A DNA stretch of 6,633 bases from Ferruginibacter sp. (lineage in GTDB: Bacteria; Bacteroidota; Bacteroidia; Chitinophagales; Chitinophagaceae). The DNA is taken from the NCBI GenBank assembly GCA_018057635.1, contig JAGPDJ010000140.1, positions 1 through 6,633 on the forward strand, read 5' to 3'. The translations under genes and the position numbers were made by a program. Numbering within the stretch: position 1 is the stretch's first letter; every line of letters starts with the position of its first letter. A model generated the notes under the pieces. It saw nothing but the letters and a program-made list of their open reading frames with translations, was not told where the DNA came from and did no database searches. Positions 1-5,905 of this stretch are shown here, piece by piece.

Positions 1-6
1 AAACTG

Positions 7-477
7 ATGGCTGATTTTGATAAACATAAATCAGCCGATTACCCCGAGAACAAAAAGAAAATTGAGGAGCTGAAAAAACGCTCATCCGGAGCCGTAGATG
101 AATTTTTTCATGAAAAGCATGAGGAAGTTTTTTCCGGAATGGACTGTCTTGAGTGTGCAAATTGTTGTAAAACCATCAGTCCCATCATAATGCAGGAGGA
201 CATGGATGCATTGGCTAAACACCTGCGTATTTCTGTTACACAACTACTCAAAGAATACATTGAAATGGACGAAGACGGGGATTTTGTTTTTAAGCAAACG
301 CCTTGTCCGTTTTTAGATACCGATAACAAATGTAAGGTATACGAAAGTCGGCCCAAGGCTTGCAAACAGTACCCGCATACCAACCGTAGAAAAATGAAAC
401 AAATTCTTGACCTTACCCTTCAAAATTCACTTACCTGTCCTGCTGTGTGGAAGATGTTGGGGAGCTTTACCGTTTAA
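7..477 (+). CDS. YkgJ-family cysteine-cluster protein (putative zinc/iron-chelating)
   Basis: A 156-residue soluble protein with no signal peptide or membrane segment. Residues 47-54 carry the CxxCxxCC cluster (Cys47, 50, 53, 54). A second set follows: Cys100 in a TPCPFL motif, Cys109, and Cys119 in RPKACKQYP, with Cys144 near the end. This arrangement defines the UPF0153/YkgJ (CxxCxxCC, Pfam PF03692) family, which is proposed to bind a metal such as Zn or Fe; its biochemical role is not established. The first 46 residues are charged and probably helical. The ATG at 7 gives a usual length for the family, but only six bases lie upstream, so an earlier start and any promoter cannot be excluded. 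Its 3' end overlaps the convergent gene by 11 bp. Nothing links it functionally to the glycan genes; it probably marks the edge of that locus. Confidence 0.88.
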   Translation: MADFDKHKSADYPENKKKIEELKKRSSGAVDEFFHEKHEEVFSGMDCLECANCCKTISPIIMQEDMDALAKHLRISVTQLLKEYIEMDEDGDFVFKQTPCPFLDTDNKCKVYESRPKACKQYPHTNRRKMKQILDLTLQNSLTCPAVWKMLGSFTV

Positions 478-2083
478 TTCTAAATCCCGATTGTAAGTTA
501 GTTCCTCGTAGTTCAAGACCTTCATAATACTCACAAGTGCAAGGCAAAGGGGCGTCCCAACATTTCTCATCCCAGGTGGCAAACAATACTGATGTGCCTT
601 TTATTGGTATACGATTTTTAATTGGGGTGGGATAAGGGAAAGGCCTTATTAATGCAATATCATTTTTGTGCTGAAATACGAAGACCACAATCATTAGCGT
701 AACCACTCCCAAGGTAAGTTGCAGTATGTTGTTATTTCTTTGTAATTGGGTGATTGACCAATTGGTCTCTGCAAAAAATAATGCAGTTAAAGGCAGCAAA
801 TAACCATATACAAAACGAAAGTCGGGGGCATTGATAAACCAAAATGCAATGCCAATGCCTATAGGTATTAAAGTAGTTCTTGCTGATTCTTTTTTTATCA
901 ACAGGTATAGGAATAAGACAATCCCTGCAATGCCGGTTATTTTGTTATAAACAGCCAACTGTTTCCACCACAATGGAATCCATTGAGTTGCGCTCATTTC
1001 TGCTATGACACTGCTATCTTGATACGGTACCCGTGCCCAGCCCTTGATGCTATGATGCTCATCAATAATCAAAAAATCAGGAACCTTCCAGTCAAAGTTA
1101 AATACATCCAATAGTTCACTTGGGAATACAATGTATCCGGAAAGTATAATATTGCCGGCTATCCAGGGCACTAACCAGAAAATACCTGTGATGAAACATA
1201 GTGCAAGCAGGGGCTTAAACAGGTCTGTTTTGTAATGATGAACCAATTGTAGGATAGTAATCGCCACAACAGGCACAGCAGAAATTTTAATGGTGATAAG
1301 AAATAAGGGTAGTATGGTGATGAATGCTAAAGTTAATGGATTAGGCAAAGACTCTTTTCTGTTTTTATAATAAAGCCAGATACAATAGGCAGAGAGAAGG
1401 AGTACGGGTAAATCCGGACTTACAGAGCCAACATATTTCACCCCTCCGATAACAACCATCGCCAGTAAAAACCACAACGTTGGAAAAGGATTCTTCACAT
1501 GTTTCAATTCATGAATAAATCCGGCACAAATAACTATATACAAAAAAGCATTTGCAGTATAAACAGAGGTCAGGCCAATATTATTACCCCCCGTTAATGC
1601 CTGCCAAATAAACCAGTTGGAATTAAAACCAAGCTGCCGGATAAGATTAGCTAAGCCCGGTACTATAGAATAGCTTTCTACCCATTTAATAGCTTGTAAG
1701 TGATATGTTCCTGTATCATACGGCAAAGGACGACTACCTGCATTAAGCACAGCAAACAGAAGGAAAGCAATAAAGGTAACGGTGGGTGCAAGTGATTCTT
1801 TGCAACTCTTGAAAATAGTAAGGAGTGTCGTTTTAATATACCTAGCTTGTGTTACTACCAGAGCTACATTAACAAGTAAAAGCCAGAAGTCAACTGCATG
1901 GAAAAAATGAATGATTCTGGTTATGCCTATGCATAAAGATATACCTAGTATAAGTTGAATTGGTAAAGGCAATACTATTTCAGGTTCATTTTTGAAAAAG
2001 CGTTTCAATGCCATTACTGCTAAATTGCCCCAAGCCAGTGCAAGCAGAAACATAAAAATCAAAACAAGTAACGCGCTGAGCAT
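467..2083 (-). CDS. Polytopic membrane protein, GT-C-like (LIC_10190-type) putative glycosyltransferase
   Basis: A 538-residue inner-membrane protein with about 10-12 hydrophobic segments, for example residues 4-25, 40-56, 65-78, 101-114, 171-190, 201-213, 225-238, 250-280, 291-316, 382-396, 405-417 and 454-470. After an early segment comes a conserved-looking loop with PYDTGTYHLQAIKW (121-134) and VPGLANL...LGFNSNWF (141-158). Further motifs are SPDLP (222-226), NAPDFRFVYGYLLPL (417-431) and, near the C-terminus, CWDAPLPCTCEY (508-519). I recognise this pattern from Bacteroidota and Leptospira proteins named LIC_10190 family. The Asp-containing first large loop (Asp123) is the usual catalytic position in GT-C enzymes, which transfer sugars from polyprenyl-phosphate donors on the outer face of the membrane; enzymatic activity is inferred. 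The start is supported by a good Shine-Dalgarno sequence 8 nt upstream. The gene diverges from the flippase, which fits a role in the same glycan pathway. A polymerase or ligase role is a less likely alternative. Confidence 0.8.
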   Translation of the reverse strand: MLSALLVLIFMFLLALAWGNLAVMALKRFFKNEPEIVLPLPIQLILGISLCIGITRIIHFFHAVDFWLLLVNVALVVTQARYIKTTLLTIFKSCKESLAPTVTFIAFLLFAVLNAGSRPLPYDTGTYHLQAIKWVESYSIVPGLANLIRQLGFNSNWFIWQALTGGNNIGLTSVYTANAFLYIVICAGFIHELKHVKNPFPTLWFLLAMVVIGGVKYVGSVSPDLPVLLLSAYCIWLYYKNRKESLPNPLTLAFITILPLFLITIKISAVPVVAITILQLVHHYKTDLFKPLLALCFITGIFWLVPWIAGNIILSGYIVFPSELLDVFNFDWKVPDFLIIDEHHSIKGWARVPYQDSSVIAEMSATQWIPLWWKQLAVYNKITGIAGIVLFLYLLIKKESARTTLIPIGIGIAFWFINAPDFRFVYGYLLPLTALFFAETNWSITQLQRNNNILQLTLGVVTLMIVVFVFQHKNDIALIRPFPYPTPIKNRIPIKGTSVLFATWDEKCWDAPLPCTCEYYEGLELRGTNLQSGFRIKR

Positions 2084-2091
2084 GTGTTAAT

Positions 2092-2098
2092 CTCCTTT
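2092..2098 (-). promoter_or_regulatory. Shine-Dalgarno sequence of the minus-strand membrane protein gene
   Basis: Read on the minus strand, AAAGGAG lies 8 nt before the ATG at 2083-2081. It is the only clear Shine-Dalgarno match in the window; the other starts have A-rich upstream sequence instead, as is common in Bacteroidota. It fixes the start of the 538-residue protein. A weak 5-bp inverted repeat (2095-2099 with 2107-2111) could pair with part of it. Confidence 0.7.
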
Positions 2099-2125
2099 AT
2101 GTAGAGTAAAGTTTATCATGAACCC

Positions 2126-2134
2126 TATATTTGC
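2126..2134 (+). promoter_or_regulatory. Candidate Bacteroidota -7 promoter element for the flippase operon
   Basis: TATATTTGC matches TAnnTTTG. Transcription would start near 2139-2141, leaving a leader of about 16-18 nt before the ATG at 2157. The ATG at 2118 would then be upstream of the promoter, which supports the later start. No clear TTG -33 element lies 17-23 nt upstream. The element shares two bases with the opposite-strand -7 box. Confidence 0.5.
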
Positions 2135-2141
2135 AAAATTA
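2133..2141 (-). promoter_or_regulatory. Candidate Bacteroidota -7 promoter element for the minus-strand membrane protein
   Basis: On the minus strand the bases read TAATTTTGC, matching the TAnnTTTG consensus of the Bacteroidota primary sigma factor. Transcription would begin near 2126-2128, giving a leader of about 43 nt that contains the Shine-Dalgarno sequence. I find no TTG -33 element at the usual 17-23 nt spacing, so the call rests on the -7 match and its position. Confidence 0.5.
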
Positions 2142-2156
2142 GGGCTTAATCATCAA

Positions 2157-3647
2157 ATGGGGATTGTAAAAAAACAAGGTATTCAATCGGGCATCATTAT
2201 ATACATAGGTTTCCTTTTGGGAGCATTTAATGTAATGTACTTTTTCCCGCGTTTTTTTACACCTGAAGAATTTGGTCTTACCCGGGTATTATTAGCCGCA
2301 GCTACTACTTTCGCTCAATTTGCCATGCTGGGTACAGTAACAGTAATGCTCAAATTTTTCCCTTTTTACAGAGATTATAACCGTAAAGAGCACAACGACT
2401 TTCTTACACTTTTTACCCTCATACCCATTTTAGGTTATGTGATTATGGGAATAGGAGTATACTTGTTTAAAGATAAGCTGTTAATTAAGTATGTGGCTAA
2501 GTCACCCTTGTTTGTGGATTATGCCTATCTGGTATACATCATTGCCCTGTTTCTGGTACTGTACAATGTGTTGGAAACCTACAGTATAAACTTGTTCAAA
2601 ACAGTTCTGCCAAACTTCTTTCGGGAGTTGGGCATACGGTTGTTTACTACCATACTCATATTGGCCTTTATTCTGAGGTGGTTAGATTTCAATTCTTTTG
2701 CCATCGTATACAGCCTCTATTACCTAATTGCTTTTGTGGTGCTGCTTATTTATTTGCACAAAATCAATGAAATAAAATATCATTTTACACTTTCAACGGT
2801 TACCAGGCGCTTAAAGAAGCGTATGGTGAACTATGGTGGTTTTGTTTTTGGCGGAGGGGTGCTTTATGTTATTGCTGAGAACGTAGATACTATGATGATT
2901 GCAGGTATCTCAGGTTTGGAGAGCACTGCTGTTTTTGCTGTTGCGAGTTACGTTACACAGGTTATTCAGGTACCGCAAAAAAGCATAAAAAACATTACCT
3001 ATCCCATACTGGCTAAGGCATGGAAAGACAGAAATATGAAGGCCATTGAAGAACTGTACCGCAAAACAGCGATTAACCAGTTTGTTGCTGCTTGTTTTTT
3101 GTTTGCAATTATTTGGGTCAACATTGATGAGGTGTTTTCTTTTTTACCCCCTACCTATGCGCAAGGCAAGTATGTTGTACTGGTTATGGCAATTGCTAAA
3201 ATTATAGACATGGGTACGGGTATAAATGCTGAAATTTTAGAGACATCCGATTACTGGAAAGTAAACTTCCTGCTTTATGTAAGCCTTATTGCTTTGACTA
3301 TTCCACTCAACTATTTTCTCATATACCGCTTTGGTATTATTGGCTCGGCTTATAGTAACCTGATTGCTTTTACCGCTTATAACCTGATGAGAGGACTATT
3401 TATTTGGAAAAAATACCATCTGCACCCTTTCACATGGGGTACTTTGTGGATGTGTTTGATAACGGTGGGAATAATAGCCCTCTTCATTTTTTTACCAAAA
3501 TTTGAGAATAGATTTATTCAGATAGCCACTCAATCCTCTGTTGTTTGTATACTATTCATTTTGGCAATAATGAAGTTTAAAATATCGGCAGATATGCATA
3601 CTTTTGGCGTCAATTTTACCAAGAAGCTACTTAACAAAAATGAATAA
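2157..3647 (+). CDS. Wzx/PST-type polysaccharide (lipid-linked oligosaccharide) flippase
   Basis: A protein of 496 residues with about 14 hydrophobic segments (roughly 12-30, 44-64, 82-104, 122-139, 161-173, 181-199, 226-241, 258-275, 309-325, 338-355, 371-390, 394-414, 428-447 and 455-474), as in the MOP-superfamily polysaccharide exporters (Polysacc_synt, with a Polysacc_synt_C-like second half). Supporting features are the charged linker at 215-224, AENVDTMMIAG (240-250), VPQKSIKNITYP (272-283) and GSAYSN (396-401). Members flip undecaprenyl-diphosphate-linked glycans across the inner membrane. I chose the ATG at 2157, because MGIVKKQGIQSG is the usual N-terminus of Bacteroidota homologues and the candidate promoter lies just before it. 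An in-frame ATG at 2118 would add 13 residues. The gene heads a coupled operon; its last 8 bases overlap the start of the first methyltransferase. The substrate is unknown. Confidence 0.9.
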   Translation: MGIVKKQGIQSGIIIYIGFLLGAFNVMYFFPRFFTPEEFGLTRVLLAAATTFAQFAMLGTVTVMLKFFPFYRDYNRKEHNDFLTLFTLIPILGYVIMGIGVYLFKDKLLIKYVAKSPLFVDYAYLVYIIALFLVLYNVLETYSINLFKTVLPNFFRELGIRLFTTILILAFILRWLDFNSFAIVYSLYYLIAFVVLLIYLHKINEIKYHFTLSTVTRRLKKRMVNYGGFVFGGGVLYVIAENVDTMMIAGISGLESTAVFAVASYVTQVIQVPQKSIKNITYPILAKAWKDRNMKAIEELYRKTAINQFVAACFLFAIIWVNIDEVFSFLPPTYAQGKYVVLVMAIAKIIDMGTGINAEILETSDYWKVNFLLYVSLIALTIPLNYFLIYRFGIIGSAYSNLIAFTAYNLMRGLFIWKKYHLHPFTWGTLWMCLITVGIIALFIFLPKFENRFIQIATQSSVVCILFILAIMKFKISADMHTFGVNFTKKLLNKNE

Positions 3648-4404
3648 TACAGTCGAAGCACAGCATTATACCTCTGATTTTTATACTCAGATTCAGAATC
3701 GTTCAAAGCAATCAGCAAGAATTGTTCTTCCTTATCTGTTTAATTATTTCAGACCTAAGTCGGTTATTGATGTGGGGTGTGGGACTGGTGACTGGCTTTC
3801 TGTATTTAAGGAAAATGGTATCGAAGACATAACAGGGGTTGATGGGGAATATGTTGACAGAAAAATGCTCCAGATACCGGAGAATAACTTTGTAAGTTAT
3901 GATTTAAAAAGTCAGTATAACTCAGGTAAGAAGTATGATTTAGCCATGTCAGTAGAAGTAGGGGAACATCTGCCCGATACTCTTGCAGACAATCTGGTTG
4001 ATTCTTTATGTAACCATGCTGATATTATTATGTTTTCTGCTGCAATTCCAGGGCAAGGCGGCACTTATCACATTAATGAACAACCGCATGAATATTGGAT
4101 AAATAAATTTGAGAAGAGAGGTTATGAAACATATGATTTTTTAAGAGAACAAATTTGGTTTGAACCTTACGTTGAATGTTGGTACAGACAAAATATTCTT
4201 TTGTTTATAAAACCATCTGCTATAGCGAGAATTACAGACAAAGACGGGAGAGTGAAGAAGGGTTACAATAAGCATTTGCCATCAGTTCATCCCGAATTAA
4301 AGTTTGCACAGCAAAAAAACGGTGGCTTTATAAGTAGTTTTATTCAGGAACCTGCATATAGCTTTAAAAAGTATATCAACATTTTCAAAAATAAACTCAA
4401 GTGA
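3640..4404 (+). CDS. Class I SAM-dependent methyltransferase, probably glycan-modifying
   Basis: A soluble protein of 254 residues. The Rossmann-type SAM-binding motif I is VIDVGCGTGDW (42-52). The acidic residue ending strand 2 is Asp68 in GVDGEY, and a motif II/post-II region reads AMSVEVGEHLPD (102-113). The stretch MFSAAIPGQGGTYHINEQPH (131-150) is typical of methyltransferases encoded in surface-polysaccharide clusters (Methyltransf_23-like). The C-terminal 60 residues are basic and outside the core fold. It probably methylates a sugar or sugar-nucleotide precursor; the acceptor cannot be read from the sequence. The ATG at 3640 overlaps the flippase stop in an ATGAATAA junction, which suggests translational coupling. 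A TTG at 3604 would extend the frame by 12 residues but overlaps the flippase far more. No Shine-Dalgarno sequence is seen; the upstream bases are A-rich. Confidence 0.86.
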   Translation: MNNTVEAQHYTSDFYTQIQNRSKQSARIVLPYLFNYFRPKSVIDVGCGTGDWLSVFKENGIEDITGVDGEYVDRKMLQIPENNFVSYDLKSQYNSGKKYDLAMSVEVGEHLPDTLADNLVDSLCNHADIIMFSAAIPGQGGTYHINEQPHEYWINKFEKRGYETYDFLREQIWFEPYVECWYRQNILLFIKPSAIARITDKDGRVKKGYNKHLPSVHPELKFAQQKNGGFISSFIQEPAYSFKKYINIFKNKLK

Positions 4405-5078
4405 CTTCTGCAAGAGAAGAAAATTTGGACAGGTTTTCTAACCTGAACTTGTCGAAAAACGATATTAATTTTTTAGTATATCACTATCTTATACAAGATT
4501 TAAGGTACGCCATAGCCAAGTATGCCAAAGGGGATGTCTTTGATATCGGCTGTGGTAATAAACCTTATGCAGAGCTCTTTCTCTCTAACGTAAATTCTTA
4601 CAAAGGGTGTGACGTTGTGCAATCGAGTAAGAACTGTGTTGATGTTATTTGCGAGGCAACAAACATACCTGTTGGAAGCAGTTCATTTGATACAGTTATA
4701 AGCACACAAACCATTGAACATGTTGCAGACCACAGAATGTTGGTGGCTGAAGCATACCGCTTGTTAAAACCGGGGGGATACTTTATTGTATCAGGTCCCA
4801 TGTACTGGCCACTACATGAGGAGCCATACGATTACTTCAGATTTACAAAGCATGGGTTTAAATATGTTTTAAATGGTGCAGGTTTTGAAGTCACAGAGAT
4901 ATTGTCTAATGGCGGAAAGTGGGCATTATTAGGTCAGGCTATTTTAATCACTCTACCCAATTGGATGATTAAACCCAAACTTGTTCGAAGATTGATAAAT
5001 AGCTTCTTTATGTTCGTTGATAAAAAGAACTATGATGAAGTAAGCACCATGAACTACGTTATTGTAGCAAAAAAATGA
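4401..5078 (+). CDS. Class I SAM-dependent methyltransferase (Methyltransf_11-like)
   Basis: A soluble protein of 225 residues. Motif I is VFDIGCGNKPY (46-56), followed by an acidic position at Asp71 in KGCDVV. The motif II region is FDTVISTQTIEHVAD (96-110), and LLKPGGYFIVSGP (121-133) is the family's strand-5 signature. WPLHEEPYDYFRFTKHGF (136-153) is a loop I recognise from methyltransferases in O-antigen and capsule loci. It is clearly a different subfamily from the preceding methyltransferase, so the pair is not a recent tandem duplication. The start is a GTG inside the stop of the upstream gene (GTGA, 4-bp overlap), with no early in-frame ATG; this fits re-initiation by terminating ribosomes. 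Likely role: methylation of a sugar, perhaps at a different position or as a chain-end cap. The substrate is unknown. Confidence 0.86.
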   Translation: MTSAREENLDRFSNLNLSKNDINFLVYHYLIQDLRYAIAKYAKGDVFDIGCGNKPYAELFLSNVNSYKGCDVVQSSKNCVDVICEATNIPVGSSSFDTVISTQTIEHVADHRMLVAEAYRLLKPGGYFIVSGPMYWPLHEEPYDYFRFTKHGFKYVLNGAGFEVTEILSNGGKWALLGQAILITLPNWMIKPKLVRRLINSFFMFVDKKNYDEVSTMNYVIVAKK

Positions 5079-5896
5079 AACCGTTATTTAGTATCATAAT
5101 TCCTTGTTATAATGACGGTAAATATTTACCTGATGCAATAGAAAGTCTTAGGAGTTGTGATGCCTCCTTGTTTGAACTTATTATTGTTAATGATGGTTCG
5201 AAGGATGAAGCGACAATAACTTATTTGAAGCAGCTTGAGATTGAAGGATACACAGTTATTCATCAGCAGAATAAGGGGTTGAGTGGAGCTCGTAATACAG
5301 GTATTAGTAAATCCTTAGGGAAATATATTGTTCCATTGGATTCAGATAATAAGCTGAGGCCGGAGTACCTTCTTAGAGCAAAGGCAGTTCTGGAAAATGA
5401 TGAAAATATTGCTGTAGTGTATGGCCGTCCACAACATTTTGGGGCAAATACAGAAGTTCCCCCGGTAGGTGATTTTAACTTACAACATCTTATGTTGGGC
5501 AATTATATTGATGCTTGTGCAATTTATAGAAAGGCTGTTTGGGAGCAAGCAGGCGGTTATGATGAGCAGATGAGGTTAGGGTTGGAAGATTGGGAATTTT
5601 GGTTAAGGTTAGCATTCAACGGATACAAGTTTCACTTTATAAATGAAGTTCTTTTTGATTACAGGGTGAGACCTGATTCTATGGCCAGAACTGATACAAC
5701 AGACAGATACAATTCCATCGTGAGTTATGTTGAGGAAAAGCATAAATATTTTATGTCGTTTGATGCAGTATCAACGTACTTCAGAATAAAGTACAAGGGT
5801 AATTATATAATATTCATGTTGAAGATGTTACTCTATATGAAATTTCACAAATTATTTGATATTATTATGAAAAAAGGCTTTATTCGTAAGTTATAA
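5075..5896 (+). CDS. Family 2 (GT-A fold) glycosyltransferase
   Basis: A protein of 273 residues. The N-terminus PLFSIIIPCYNDGKYL (3-18) is the first strand of the GT2 nucleotide-binding fold. VNDGSKD (38-44) holds the UDP-contacting Asp40. NKGLSGARNTGI (66-77) is a classical GT2 signature, and LDSDN (88-92) provides the metal-binding DxD-type motif (Asp89, Asp91). GGYDEQ (160-165) and LGLEDWEFWLRL (168-179) form the acceptor-side motif with the probable catalytic base Asp172, resembling the Glyco_transf_7C region. The C-terminus (about 242-270) is hydrophobic and basic and may lie on the membrane surface. It should add one sugar from a nucleotide-sugar donor in the cytoplasm; donor and acceptor are unknown. 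It starts in an ATGA overlap with the preceding methyltransferase and is the only GT-A-type transferase in the window. Confidence 0.92.
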   Translation: MKPLFSIIIPCYNDGKYLPDAIESLRSCDASLFELIIVNDGSKDEATITYLKQLEIEGYTVIHQQNKGLSGARNTGISKSLGKYIVPLDSDNKLRPEYLLRAKAVLENDENIAVVYGRPQHFGANTEVPPVGDFNLQHLMLGNYIDACAIYRKAVWEQAGGYDEQMRLGLEDWEFWLRLAFNGYKFHFINEVLFDYRVRPDSMARTDTTDRYNSIVSYVEEKHKYFMSFDAVSTYFRIKYKGNYIIFMLKMLLYMKFHKLFDIIMKKGFIRKL

Positions 5897-5905
5897 GCCT
5901 ATAAT

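Larger units (their letters stand above)
2123..2144. repeat. 22-bp near-palindrome spanning both divergent -7 boxes
   Basis: The sequence is CCCTA, two bases, TTTGCAAA, two bases, TAGGG. Nine of eleven symmetric pairs match; only the two central pairs at 2128/2139 and 2129/2138 fail. The symmetry makes the -7 elements of the two strands mirror images around 2133/2134. It could be a symmetric bidirectional promoter, an operator for a dimeric regulator that would control both directions together, or both. No regulator gene is visible in the window. Confidence 0.6.

Noticed and set aside
108..383. Open frame on the minus strand inside the Cys-cluster gene
   Set aside because: Lies wholly opposite a gene with a clear family signature; its translation shows no recognisable domain.
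2095..2111. Hairpin CTTTA/TAAAG that could cover part of the minus-strand Shine-Dalgarno sequence
   Set aside because: Five mostly A-T pairs would be unstable; expected often by chance in AT-rich DNA.
2084..2156. -33 (TTG) elements for either divergent promoter
   Set aside because: No TTG was found 17-23 nt from either -7 box; the nearest candidates have spacings of about 12, 24 or 33 nt, so none was annotated.
3604..3639. TTG start that would lengthen the first methyltransferase by 12 residues
   Set aside because: It would overlap the flippase by 44 bp and the added residues (ASILPRSYLTK) are simply the flippase tail in another frame. The ATG at 3640 gives a compact coupled junction.
3530..3718. 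Open frame on the minus strand across the flippase/methyltransferase junction
   Set aside because: Overlaps two well supported genes and has no domain or start signal.
4598..4801. Open frame on the minus strand inside the second methyltransferase
   Set aside because: Antisense to conserved SAM-binding motifs and no supporting start signal.
5263..5502. Open frame on the minus strand inside the glycosyltransferase
   Set aside because: Antisense to the DxD region of the GT2 gene; composition is that of a shadow frame.
5875..5900. Inverted repeat AGGCTT (5875-5880) with AAGCCT (5895-5900), possible terminator between the glycosyltransferase and the secreted protein
   Set aside because: Only 6 bp with a 14-nt loop, no following T-tract, and it lies across the glycosyltransferase stop codon. 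Too weak to call a terminator.
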